Shown here piece after piece: positions 36,382 to 45,298 of a stretch of DNA of 64,000 nucleotides; position 1 is the first letter of the stretch; every line of letters begins with the position of its first letter. A model generated the notes under the pieces. The model worked only from the letters and a program-made list of their open reading frames with translations. It was not told the origin of the DNA and ran no database searches. A program made the translations under genes and the position numbers. The stretch spans positions 1,612,001 through 1,676,000 of the forward strand of contig NZ_CP009285.1 of the NCBI RefSeq assembly GCF_000758665.1. Direction: 5' to 3'. Origin of the DNA: Paenibacillus borealis. Lineage in GTDB: Bacteria > Bacillota > Bacilli > Paenibacillales > Paenibacillaceae.

Positions 36382-36562
36382 AGTGGAAAAAGAGCATTTA
36401 TTTAGCCTGAAACACCCAATTTCGGGTAAGCAGTTGGAAAAAGTACATCTATTCGTCCCTCATCCACGTTTGGAGGCGGAATTAAGAGAATTAGATGCCA
36501 TTTTTCCACTTAATAAACGCATGCACGGTTAAATCATATAATTAAATGTCATAAATCCACTT
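36382..36562. repeat. Four AGTGGA-type boxes, two direct and two inverted
   Basis: AGTGGAAAAAGAGCATTTA (36382), AGTTGGAAAAAGTACATCTA (36432), then the inverted forms TAGATGCCATTTTTCCACT (36492) and TAAATGTCATAAATCCACT (36543). Spacing is about 50 bases each time. Confidence 0.75.
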
Positions 36563-36909
36563 ATTAGGCCGGAATTAGCACCGAACAGAACCCGTCTCTT
36601 ACCAGAAGGGTCCATCATCTATTAATGTACAAAGAAATCGCTCCTTTTGAAATGGCGGGTAGTACCTCCATTAATTACAGGAACGGTTTTTTTGTGTTGT
36701 TTTGAAGTATGTATGTTACCGGAAAGTTAATTCGCCACGTGTTCACCCCGCAGACTTGTTGCTAAGCGTGCATGAACCCAAACATTACGTTTACCCGAAT
36801 GACCGGGCCGTAAAGAGGTAAAAAAAGTCGGCTGGATGTAAAGATATTCGTATGTTTAAATTTACCGGGTTTTTATATGCTTAAATCAAATACACAAGGA
36901 GGTTAAAGA
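36563..36909. other. Leader region of the SLH protein gene
   Basis: About 350 bases with no gene. It must hold the SLH gene promoter, but I cannot pick a convincing -35/-10 pair. AAGGAGG precedes the start codon. Confidence 0.4.
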
Positions 36910-39900
36910 ATGCTCAGAATACCCTTACGAAAAATCCCCGTCTTGATATTGCTGGCTTCACTGGTCTTATCCTCAGCTCCGTTTGGAGAGCCCCCGGCCG
37001 CTTATGGAGCAGGAGGCACAGCTGCCGCTGTAAGCTCCGCCGTACTTGATATTACCCAAAGTAAAGTAGAAGGTGAGTATGCGCTGGATCTGTCGGAGGT
37101 TGGGAATGTAGACTGGCTGCATCTGAAAGGCAACGGCCCGGATGACATCATTCAGATTAAAAAGGCCGTTCCCAGCTCTGTAACCTTCAGCGTGTACGGG
37201 AACGATACGACAGGTACTGAAGGAAAGCCGGATAGGGGCAGTGACGGGAACTATTTGTCCTATTCCTGGAATGACGGCATGGCTGGTTATGAAAGGGCTG
37301 TCAAGGATACCGGATTCGGCGTGTTTTTCCCCAAGAACAGAGATTCGGGAATATACGGGAATGTAGGCTGGACCTTCAAGATTGCCCCGCAGCCGCAGGA
37401 GTCAACGGTCGTTTTTGGCATCGGGCTATGGCAGGCTAAAGCTGCTGTGAAGATCTATGCGGATATGAACCTCATGGAGACGAAGGAAATCAGTGCGGGG
37501 GGAACCTCGGAAGTATACAAGTATCAGATTAAGGTGCCAGCCAATGTGCAACTAAGAGTGGAGGGTCTGCAGGCAGAAACCCTTTCACGGTACGGTAATA
37601 TGTCCTTCTCAGGACTGGCGATAAGCAGCAAGGAGGTAGCCGACAAAAGCTTGCTCCAGCTTGCCTATAATCAAGTGAAGGACAAGCTCCAAGGCGTATA
37701 CACGGATGCGTCCTGGCAGGACTTTGCCAAGGCAAGGATTCAAGCCAAGGAGGTACTGGACAAGCCGGATGCCCTCCAGGCGGAAATTGACACGGCCCTG
37801 TCTCTTCTAGAGCAGAAGCAAGCGGCTCTGGTAAGAAGAGAAACCAATCTGATGATCGATTACACAGGTGCTGCGGAGAATGAATACGAATTCGGCAGTA
37901 ATGGGGATCAGCAGGACAGATATCAGACCTTTACAGCTCAGGAGAGCTTCGAGATGCAGTACGCACAAGTAAATGTGAGGAAAATGTCCAATAACGTAAG
38001 CGACTTGACCGTGAAGCTATATGGGACAGACCCTTCCGGCTTCCCGGCAGGTGCTCCTCTTGCAGAAACGGTGGTCGGCAGGGACCGTGTTGCGGATGGT
38101 GAAATGACCACAATCCCGCTCCGCTATAGTCTCACAGGAAATACACGGTATGCTCTGGTTGTATCACAGAAGAATCTGTCCGCCGGCAAATACCGCTGGA
38201 TGGTCATGAAGAAGAACGGGGAAACGGCAAGTGAATTTTTCGGTAAAAACGTCTCCGGAGCCTTCCAATCCGAAGCACATCTGGGCACCGGCATCTTAAG
38301 AATTATTAAGAATACGGATGTGGACAGAACCGCCTTGCAGGCCTTAATTGATGATATTGCCAAATCTAACTACAACAGCAGGCTGTACACCATACCGTCG
38401 TGGTCTGCACTGGAAGCCGCGTTGGCTAATGCCGGCCTGGTTTTAAACGATTTTGACGCTGACCAGGAGGAGATCGATGCAGCACTCAGCCATTTACAGG
38501 AGGCAAGTGACCAGCTGGAAATTAATATGGATATGGCGGCGATTGCCGGGCAGATCGATCTCATTAGCCGGGCCGTCATCAAAGGCTACACCCTCAGTTC
38601 CCTGAATACATTAAATGAAGCTGTGCAAGCCGCCAAGGCGCTGGATGCAAACGCTCCGGATAACGAGAAGCTGACCGCCTTCTCCGCTGTTTTGGAAGCG
38701 ATTCATAATTTGAAGACCGCAGGCAAATACCAGTACGATACCCATGCGCAAATGACAGCAGCCTTCGGCTTCGAAGGCGACAAGAATGCTTCGCTCGCTT
38801 TTCTGGACGGATCGTATCAAATCGGCGGAAGCCGTCCGGAGCAGCATGGTCCGGTAGCCCCTAAGCAAATGGTCACGTTCGGAGTTGCAGATACAAGCAA
38901 CATCAAATGGACCAAGGGGGAAGGTTATTTACCTGTAATGATCAGTGAATATACGAAGAATAAAGTAGACTACAAGATTGAGACCTTCGCCAACAAGCAT
39001 ACGGTGGACCAGAAGGATTATGTCGTCAACTATTCCAGAGTCACGGCTGCGAATCATTCAGGCGAGCTCATGCTGCTGCCGGTCGTCTCGGGCAATCTAG
39101 TTCCAATCAATGCGGACGCTGTAAATACGTACACCGTTCAGCCGGGCGGGAGCGTTGTCAGGGAATATGCGATTGAAGCTGATAAATATGAATATTTTGA
39201 CAAGAACTTGACCCGGTTTACTTCCTTGACCAAAGAGCAGGTGGCGGGTCTGGGAACCTTCGAAGCCAACTACATTGAGATGAAGGCTTATTGGCTGACG
39301 AGACTCTCCACAATAGTTGATATTGGCTTGCCGAACCAGGAGCTTGAGAATGCGTTCAAATCCGGCTATATTGATACGCTGATTATTAAAGATGATACGT
39401 ATCTGCATGTGGGTGAAAACGGCTATGCCCGGTTATTCTCCCATGATACGCTGGGCATTCTGGTAAATCTGATTCAGAGCGGGGATTTCGCTCATGCGCA
39501 GGATTATCTGAAGAGTATCCCGCTGACTGGCGGAATCAACATTGAGACGGGTCAGGTGGACAGCAATCTGTATTGGGATACCAACTGGAAAATACCATGG
39601 GCCTATGCGGTTTACTTAAGTAAAACCGGTGACGCCTCTATTTTTGATGAGCAGATGACCGCCGATGACGGGTCTACCGGCACCGTTTTTGAGAAGCGGG
39701 TTAAATTCGGTGCGCGAACCATTGAGAGTGACCGCAACGCTGACGGAATTATGAAAAAAACGTATGCAATTGATTCCGAAGGCAACTGGACGATCGACAA
39801 TTATTCTGCCCTGACCGGTCTGACCGCTTATGAATATGTAACCCGCGAACTCTACCGTTTAAAAAATGATGAAACCTATTTGCAAGAGGCGGAGTGGGCA

Positions 39901-41886
39901 AAAGCAAGGTATGACGACTTATTGGCCAAATTCACAGCCAAGCTGCAGCAGACGATAACCGAAGAAGGGCTTGATTACATTCCGGCTTCGGTCGTTGAGA
40001 CCAATGATGAGAACCGGATGAGTGACTCCAGAGATGCGAACTGGGCCTCCATGTTCCTGTTCGGCAGATGGCACTGGGACGGGTATCTGTATGGGGCAGA
40101 GCAGCCCGAGGATAATATCAACCTGAAGCTGCTGGATGATACGTATTCCTATGGAATCAACCGGCGTATCCAGGAGGATACGACAGATTCTCCGTACAAT
40201 TTCGGGGGTTATCCGCATGGCTTCTACTCAAGCGCATATAATGCCGGTTACGGAAGCGCTGCACTGCGCGGAGAAGAATACCGGGATATGGGAATCAAAG
40301 CGTATGAATTCATGATTGAAAATTCGATGAGCGGGCCGTTCAGCTGGTGGGAAGGGATCAATTATCCTGTCGCAGGAAGCCCTTGGGCACAGACGAATGA
40401 TCAGCTGAACCTTCAGAATACACCGGGCGGCGGCGGATCAGCCCAGCATATGTGGGGACAATCGGTGAACTCTAAGGTACTCATTGACTCCTTGATTGCC
40501 GAGCGGATTTATGATCAGAATCAGAAGGCTGAGATTATTGTAGGCCGCGGTATCCCTAAGGAGTGGGTCAAGGACGCTGCCAGGAACAATAATGTGGTGG
40601 CCAGTGTGCAGAATTACCCCGCCCTGCAAGGCGGCAGAGTCGGGTACAGTATTGTAAGACAAGACAACCAGCTCGTGGTGACCTTCAGCAGCGATTTGAA
40701 CCAGTCGAAGGTAGAGGCCGGAGGGGCCAGCTTTAGTGTCCAATTGCCGAGTATGGTGAACAATATAACGGATGTATCTGCAGGCATATTGGATAACGGC
40801 AAAGGTATCGTTACGGTCCCGTTAAATACAGCCTCAGTAACGATAACTTTAGGTGACTTACCGAAACCGCTGGCTGTTAACTTAGATAAGGATAAGCTTG
40901 AAATTGTTTATGCCGAAGGAGACCTCCAGACCTCGGTTACCAAAGACGTTATTTTGCCGGCAGCAGGTGAACATGGAAGTGAAATTACCTGGACCTCAAG
41001 TAGTCCCGATATCATCTCCAGTAAAGGAGAGGTTAAGCGTCCGGTGAGCACAACCGTGGTGACTTTGACGGCCATCCTGAAGAAAGACGGGGCAGAGGCG
41101 CAGAAGAGCTTTGTATTGACGGTGCTAAAGGCAGACACCAAGCCTGACGGAGGCACGGATACAGGGAATAATGGCAACAACGGCAATAATGGCAATAACA
41201 GCAATAACAGCAATAACAGCAATAATGGGAATGCGGGCAACAACACGGGGAATGCCGGTACTATTGGAACTATCGTAACCACCGACAATAAGGGCAGCAC
41301 AGGCAGCACAGGAAATACAGGCGATGGCGGTATTACCACTCAGCCTGCGTTCAAGGATGTAGAGAAGCACTGGGCCAAAGAAAACATTATAACTGCGGCG
41401 CAGCGCAAGCTAATTAACGGTTATGAAGACGGAACCTTCCGTCCGGACGGAGCGGTTACGCGCAGTGAATTCGCGGTGATCCTGGGGCGTGCCTTACAGG
41501 CGGATTTTGCGCAATCCGGACTTACCTTCACGGATGCAGGCAGCATTCCGTCATGGGCGAAGCCGTATGTTGCCGCAGCGGTTAACTCCGGCTGGATTAC
41601 AGGCTATACGGACCAGTCCTTCCGGCCGGGCGGAAACATTACCCGCCTGGAGATGATTGCCATGATAGTCCGGGCGCTGGGTTGGAAGACAGACCCGCAG
41701 GCTAAGGCTGCTTTTGCAGATGCGGAGCTTATTCCTTCATGGGGTCAGCCATATGCAGCTGCCGCGTATGAAGCGGGTCTGGTTGAAGGCCAAGAGAATA
41801 ACCGGCTGGCTCCGAATGATCAGGCAACGCGAGCAGAGGCAGTGACCCTGATTCTAAGACTGTTAGACAAAACTGAACAGCAGTAA
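36910..41886 (+). CDS. S-layer-anchored multidomain protein with (alpha/alpha)-barrel glycosidase-like region
   Basis: 1658 residues. A signal peptide lies at residues 1-36 (ends AYGAGG). An NPCBM-like sugar-binding module (VDWLHLKGNGPDD...) spans about 40-230. FIVAR-type helical modules sit at about 245-305, 478-540 and 540-605, with a jelly-roll-like module (315-465) between. The large region 620-1290 looks like a six-hairpin enzyme core: FSHDTLGILVNLIQSGDF, VDSNLYWDTNWKIPWAYAVY, DNYSALTGLTAYEY, SRDANWASMF and GPFSWWEGINYP. A bacterial Ig-like module covers 1320-1410, an Asn/Gly-rich linker 1418-1475, and three SLH repeats 1478-1658. Inference: cell-wall-bound polysaccharide-acting enzyme of no family I can name. 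Monocistronic with a strong terminator. Confidence 0.9.
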   Translation: MLRIPLRKIPVLILLASLVLSSAPFGEPPAAYGAGGTAAAVSSAVLDITQSKVEGEYALDLSEVGNVDWLHLKGNGPDDIIQIKKAVPSSVTFSVYGNDTTGTEGKPDRGSDGNYLSYSWNDGMAGYERAVKDTGFGVFFPKNRDSGIYGNVGWTFKIAPQPQESTVVFGIGLWQAKAAVKIYADMNLMETKEISAGGTSEVYKYQIKVPANVQLRVEGLQAETLSRYGNMSFSGLAISSKEVADKSLLQLAYNQVKDKLQGVYTDASWQDFAKARIQAKEVLDKPDALQAEIDTALSLLEQKQAALVRRETNLMIDYTGAAENEYEFGSNGDQQDRYQTFTAQESFEMQYAQVNVRKMSNNVSDLTVKLYGTDPSGFPAGAPLAETVVGRDRVADGEMTTIPLRYSLTGNTRYALVVSQKNLSAGKYRWMVMKKNGETASEFFGKNVSGAFQSEAHLGTGILRIIKNTDVDRTALQALIDDIAKSNYNSRLYTIPSWSALEAALANAGLVLNDFDADQEEIDAALSHLQEASDQLEINMDMAAIAGQIDLISRAVIKGYTLSSLNTLNEAVQAAKALDANAPDNEKLTAFSAVLEAIHNLKTAGKYQYDTHAQMTAAFGFEGDKNASLAFLDGSYQIGGSRPEQHGPVAPKQMVTFGVADTSNIKWTKGEGYLPVMISEYTKNKVDYKIETFANKHTVDQKDYVVNYSRVTAANHSGELMLLPVVSGNLVPINADAVNTYTVQPGGSVVREYAIEADKYEYFDKNLTRFTSLTKEQVAGLGTFEANYIEMKAYWLTRLSTIVDIGLPNQELENAFKSGYIDTLIIKDDTYLHVGENGYARLFSHDTLGILVNLIQSGDFAHAQDYLKSIPLTGGINIETGQVDSNLYWDTNWKIPWAYAVYLSKTGDASIFDEQMTADDGSTGTVFEKRVKFGARTIESDRNADGIMKKTYAIDSEGNWTIDNYSALTGLTAYEYVTRELYRLKNDETYLQEAEWAKARYDDLLAKFTAKLQQTITEEGLDYIPASVVETNDENRMSDSRDANWASMFLFGRWHWDGYLYGAEQPEDNINLKLLDDTYSYGINRRIQEDTTDSPYNFGGYPHGFYSSAYNAGYGSAALRGEEYRDMGIKAYEFMIENSMSGPFSWWEGINYPVAGSPWAQTNDQLNLQNTPGGGGSAQHMWGQSVNSKVLIDSLIAERIYDQNQKAEIIVGRGIPKEWVKDAARNNNVVASVQNYPALQGGRVGYSIVRQDNQLVVTFSSDLNQSKVEAGGASFSVQLPSMVNNITDVSAGILDNGKGIVTVPLNTASVTITLGDLPKPLAVNLDKDKLEIVYAEGDLQTSVTKDVILPAAGEHGSEITWTSSSPDIISSKGEVKRPVSTTVVTLTAILKKDGAEAQKSFVLTVLKADTKPDGGTDTGNNGNNGNNGNNSNNSNNSNNGNAGNNTGNAGTIGTIVTTDNKGSTGSTGNTGDGGITTQPAFKDVEKHWAKENIITAAQRKLINGYEDGTFRPDGAVTRSEFAVILGRALQADFAQSGLTFTDAGSIPSWAKPYVAAAVNSGWITGYTDQSFRPGGNITRLEMIAMIVRALGWKTDPQAKAAFADAELIPSWGQPYAAAAYEAGLVEGQENNRLAPNDQATRAEAVTLILRLLDKTEQQ

Positions 41887-41899
41887 CATGCGGCAGAGC

Positions 41900-41935
41900 A
41901 AGCTGGCGTCCGGATTTGCGGATGCCAGCTTTTTG
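41900..41935 (+). terminator. Terminator of the SLH protein gene
   Basis: AAGCTGGCGTCCG pairs with CGGATGCCAGCTT (one G-U pair), 6-base loop, then TTTTG. Confidence 0.9.
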
Positions 41936-41952
41936 CTTGCAGGCTACAAACT

Positions 41953-41983
41953 TTGATACAGAGAAAACGAGATACTATATAAT
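41953..41983 (+). promoter_or_regulatory. Promoter of cbiZ-cbiB-phosphatase operon
   Basis: TTGATA at 41953-41958, 17 bases, TATATA at 41976-41981 (overlapping TATAAT at 41978-41983). It lies 50 bases before the chosen cbiZ start, which argues against the earlier ATG at 41998. Confidence 0.5.
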
Positions 41984-42033
41984 GATATAGTCGGTTTATG
42001 AATAGTCTATTGTGTGAGAGGAGCGGATGGAAC

Positions 42034-42846
42034 GTGAAAGAAGTGCAGGTGAAACTACCCTTTAATCTTGACGGTGGATTGACGGTGTATCGGAGCAGGG
42101 TCTGGCAGGGATTAACACTGGAATGGCGGGAAGGCCATCTGCTGCTGGAATTTCCGGCTGAAGCGGACAGTATATCAAGCGCGGTGTATGGCGGGGGAAC
42201 AGGCCGTCTCAAGCGGGCGGTGAATCAATATGTCACCCGGGACTACGAATGCAGCAATCCGGTACGGGATATGGAGAATAAGCTGCAGGAATGGGGATAC
42301 CCGCTGGAAGGCTGTGCCGGACTGATGACGGCAGTTCCGCTTGAGCATGCTGCTGTTGCCGAGGAGGATACCGGCTCTGCGGGGATAATGTGCTGCGTGA
42401 CAGCGGCTGCGGGCAATGCCGCCCGGGCCGGGTCGCAGCGCAGCGTGCTGGCGGCTTACCGCCCGGGCACGATCAACATCATGCTTGGCATTGACGGCTG
42501 GCTGTCGCCGTCTGCCATGGTTAACGCCGTGATGACGGCCACGGAAGCGAAGGCTGCCGCACTGGCAGATCTCGGAATCACGGATTCCGAGAATGGGCTA
42601 ACCGCAACCGGAACCACCACGGATGCGATCGTGCTCGCGGTGAGCGGAAGCCATCGCTATGCAGCGGAGCATGTCTACGCCGGAACAGCGACCGACCTGG
42701 GCGGAGCCATCGGCAGGCTGGTGTACAGTGCGGTGACGGAAAGCCTGCGTTCGGTGAAAGCGGCGGAAGCGGTGCTGAGAGCACAAGCAGCACAGCCAGA
42801 ACTGCAAGGGCAGCCTGGGCAGCAATCGAAAGGCGGCCGGGGATAA
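42034..42846 (+). CDS. cbiZ: Adenosylcobinamide amidohydrolase
   Basis: 270 residues from GTG 42034 with GAGAGGAG ten bases upstream. The C-terminal half carries the CbiZ signature TATGTTTDAIVLAVSG followed by HVYAGTATDLGGAIGRLVYSAV. CbiZ removes the aminopropanol side chain of salvaged (pseudo)cobinamides to give cobyric acid, which CbiB (next gene) and CobD then rebuild. No BtuFCD uptake genes are adjacent, although cbiZ often neighbours them. The last 15 residues are Gln/Gly-rich. Confidence 0.92.
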   Translation: MKEVQVKLPFNLDGGLTVYRSRVWQGLTLEWREGHLLLEFPAEADSISSAVYGGGTGRLKRAVNQYVTRDYECSNPVRDMENKLQEWGYPLEGCAGLMTAVPLEHAAVAEEDTGSAGIMCCVTAAAGNAARAGSQRSVLAAYRPGTINIMLGIDGWLSPSAMVNAVMTATEAKAAALADLGITDSENGLTATGTTTDAIVLAVSGSHRYAAEHVYAGTATDLGGAIGRLVYSAVTESLRSVKAAEAVLRAQAAQPELQGQPGQQSKGGRG

Positions 42847-42898
42847 TGTCTGGAATGATGAAGATGGACCGCCAGGAACTGCAGCGGGGTGAGCCAAG

Positions 42899-43864
42899 GT
42901 GAAGCTCGCCATCATACTGTTGGCCGCTTATGTTGTGGACCGGATTGTCGGTGATCCGCGTAATCTTCCCCATCCCGTTATCTATATGGGGAAGGCCATC
43001 AGCGCGATAGAGCGGCTTATCCGCCGCTTCGCAGCAAGGCCCCGTGCCCTGAAGCGGGCAGGGCTCCTGCTTCCGCTCCTGGTAGCAGGAGGCGCCTGGG
43101 CACTGACAGCGCTGCTTGTCATGCTGCTCTACCGGATATCACCCTGGCTGGCCGGGGCGGCCGAAGTGTGGCTGATCTCTACAACGATTGCCTCCAAAGG
43201 CTTGAAGGATGCAGGGATGGCGGTATTCGCAGAACTCCGCCAAGGGGATATTCCCGCTGCCCGCAGAGCGCTGGGGATGATCGTCGGCCGGGATACGGCC
43301 CGCCTGGAGAGCCCGGAAATCGTCCGCGGCACAGTGGAGACAGTGGCGGAGAATATCGTCGACGCGATCATCTCGCCGCTGTTCTTCGCCCTGCTGGGCG
43401 GGGCTCCGCTGGCTATGGCCTACCGTGCCGTGAACACGCTGGATTCCATGGTCGGCTACAAGAACGACAAATACCGCGACCTCGGCTGGGCATCCGCCCG
43501 GCTGGATGATGTCGCGAATTACATACCGGCACGGATTACAGCGCTATTATTAACCTTATGTGCGGCGCTGCTGCGGCTGGACTGGCGGAGATGCTGGCGT
43601 ACCGTGCGGCGGGATGCACGTCTTCATCCCAGCCCGAACAGCGGCTACCCGGAATCAGCAGTCGCCGGAGCGCTAGGCATCCGGTTGGGCGGAGAGAATG
43701 TATACCACGGTGTAACCTCCTTCCGCGCTTACATGGGCGATCCGCTGCGGACGATGGAGCCGGAGGATATTATTGTGACTTCGCGGATGATGATGCTGTC
43801 TTCGGCCATATTTGTCTGTCTATGTGCAGCGGTTGCCTTGTTATGGAACGGGATTGGAGGCTGA
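42899..43864 (+). CDS. cbiB: Adenosylcobinamide-phosphate synthase
   Basis: A 321-residue integral membrane protein. The N-terminus YVVDRIVGDPRNLPHPVIYMGKAI (about 10-33) is the CbiB signature. Further blocks are ETVAENIVDAIISPLFFALLGG near 149 and YRAVNTLDSMVGYKNDKYRDLGWASARLDD near 178, with PNSGYPESAVAGALG near 246. It joins cobyric acid to aminopropanol phosphate. GTG start 52 bases after cbiZ. The reading frame end is next to the start of the phosphatase gene. Confidence 0.94.
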   Translation: MKLAIILLAAYVVDRIVGDPRNLPHPVIYMGKAISAIERLIRRFAARPRALKRAGLLLPLLVAGGAWALTALLVMLLYRISPWLAGAAEVWLISTTIASKGLKDAGMAVFAELRQGDIPAARRALGMIVGRDTARLESPEIVRGTVETVAENIVDAIISPLFFALLGGAPLAMAYRAVNTLDSMVGYKNDKYRDLGWASARLDDVANYIPARITALLLTLCAALLRLDWRRCWRTVRRDARLHPSPNSGYPESAVAGALGIRLGGENVYHGVTSFRAYMGDPLRTMEPEDIIVTSRMMMLSSAIFVCLCAAVALLWNGIGG

Positions 43865-43875
43865 GCGGAGTGCAG

Positions 43876-44988
43876 ATGGACAAGGACGAGGGCAAGGACG
43901 AGGGCAAGGGCAAGGGTAAAGATAAGGATGAGGGCAAGGATAAGGGCAAAGATACGGACAGGGATAAGGACAAGGACAGCCGCTTGAAGGATTCGGCTCC
44001 GGCTGGCTGCAGCGCTCTAAGTAGCCCGGCACCGCAGCAGGAGTTGGAGCTGGAGCTGGGGCTGGGGCTGGGGCTGGGGCGGGAGTTGGAGCAGGAGTTG
44101 GAGCTGGGGCTAGGGCAGAAGTTGGAGCAGGAGCTGGCGCGGGAGCCTCAACTGGAGCAGGAGTTAGAACTGGAGTTGGAGCAGGAGCAGGAACCTCAAC
44201 GGGAATTGGAGCTGGTGCTTATCCGCCATGGTCACACGCAGTGGAACAAGGAACGGCGCTATTTAGGGAGTACGGATCTACCGCTCCTGCCGGAGGCGCG
44301 GCAGCAATTGTCCGCACTAAGCGACCAGCCTGTACTCGGCGGGGAATTCTGGCGCGTCTATTGCAGTGACCTGCGCAGATGCAGGGAGACACTGGAAGCC
44401 ATGGCTCCGCACCTGGAGCAGCAGGCAGTCTATGATCCACGCCTGCGCGAGCTGGATTTCGGCGCCTGGGAAGGCTGCAATTATGAGCAACTGAAGGATA
44501 ACGGGCATTACCGCAGCTGGATTGACCATCCACAGTTGGTGACACCGCCGGAAGGGGAATCGTGGGAGCAGTTTGAAGCCCGGGTGGATGATTTCTGGGC
44601 TCAGCAGGAGCAGGAATTGGAGTATACAAGCATTAACGGGGGGATGCCCTGGCTTGAAACCAGCGAACCAAGGGTGGTTCCACCAGCGGCCGTTCCACCA
44701 GTGGCAGATTCACCAGTGCCCATTTCATCTGTGATAGTTCCACCAGCACCAGATTCACGAGTGCCGATTCCATTTGCGGCCATTCCACTAGTGCCAGACT
44801 CATCACCCAATCCCCCGCCTCCGCGCGTGCTGATTGTGACTCACGGCGGCATCATCCGGCTGCTGCTGGCACGTCTGACCAAAGGAGTAACCTTCTATAC
44901 AGCAGCTGCACCCGCTCCGGGTGAAGTCACTGTACTAAAACTTCGGAAGGATGAAGGAGCCTGGCGCATGATACCGCGCGAAGTGTAG
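43876..44988 (+). CDS. cobC: CobC-like histidine phosphatase with low-complexity extension and insertion
   Basis: About 370 residues from ATG 43876 (GGAG five bases upstream; a GTG at 43870, nine bases after GGAGG, is an alternative). The catalytic phosphoglycerate-mutase fold starts near residue 112: LVLIRHGHTQWN (His118) and YLGSTDLPL, then ELDFGAWEG near 195 and VTHGGIIRLLLARL (His near 323). Position suggests alpha-ribazole phosphatase. Residues 1-40 are Lys/Asp/Gly hexanucleotide-encoded repeats and 55-111 are Glu/Leu/Gly repeats. About 75 Pro/Val/Ser-rich residues (about 244-315) are inserted between the two catalytic halves. Typical family members are about 200 residues. DNA of all three tracts is short-unit repeats in frame, so expansion is a likely origin. 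Confidence 0.82.
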   Translation: MDKDEGKDEGKGKGKDKDEGKDKGKDTDRDKDKDSRLKDSAPAGCSALSSPAPQQELELELGLGLGLGRELEQELELGLGQKLEQELAREPQLEQELELELEQEQEPQRELELVLIRHGHTQWNKERRYLGSTDLPLLPEARQQLSALSDQPVLGGEFWRVYCSDLRRCRETLEAMAPHLEQQAVYDPRLRELDFGAWEGCNYEQLKDNGHYRSWIDHPQLVTPPEGESWEQFEARVDDFWAQQEQELEYTSINGGMPWLETSEPRVVPPAAVPPVADSPVPISSVIVPPAPDSRVPIPFAAIPLVPDSSPNPPPPRVLIVTHGGIIRLLLARLTKGVTFYTAAAPAPGEVTVLKLRKDEGAWRMIPREV

Positions 44989-45025
44989 CTCCCACGGCTG
45001 GAATAAGGACCGCTATAACTCGGGT

Positions 45026-45208
45026 GCGAAAAACCGAATACAATGAGCCGCCGAGAGGGTTAACAAGCCAAATGTATGCGAAAAACCGAATACATTATGC
45101 CGCCGATAGGGTTAATTAGCCAAATGTATACGAAAAACCGACTACAATGAGCCGCCGATAGGGTTAACGAGCTCAATGTATGCGAAAAACCGAACACATT
45201 GTCCCGCC
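45026..45208. repeat. 52-bp tandem array, four units, each with an AATGTAT/ATACATT hairpin
   Basis: GCGAAAAACCGAATACA-type units begin at 45026, 45078, 45130 and 45182, exactly 52 bases apart; the last is partial. Across unit junctions AATGTAT and ATACATT flank GCGAAAAACCGA, giving a 7-bp stem. A second block is CCGCCGATAGGGTTAA. It lies between the phosphatase gene and its terminator. Confidence 0.9.
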
Positions 45209-45210
45209 AT

Positions 45211-45255
45211 AGAACCACAGCCGGAAGAAAATCCCGGGGCTGTGGTTCTTTTTTT
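45211..45255 (+). terminator. Intrinsic terminator of cbiZ-cbiB-phosphatase operon
   Basis: Perfect 12-bp stem AGAACCACAGCC / GGCTGTGGTTCT followed by seven Ts. Confidence 0.93.
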
Positions 45256-45298
45256 ACGGCGGAGTCTGTGCCATGATAGCTATGGGGGCGATAGCGGT

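Noticed and set aside
36000..36383. 127-codon Arg/Gln/Ser-rich frame after cobD
   Set aside because: It is the degenerate GC-rich repeat translated; no ribosome site or conserved domain.
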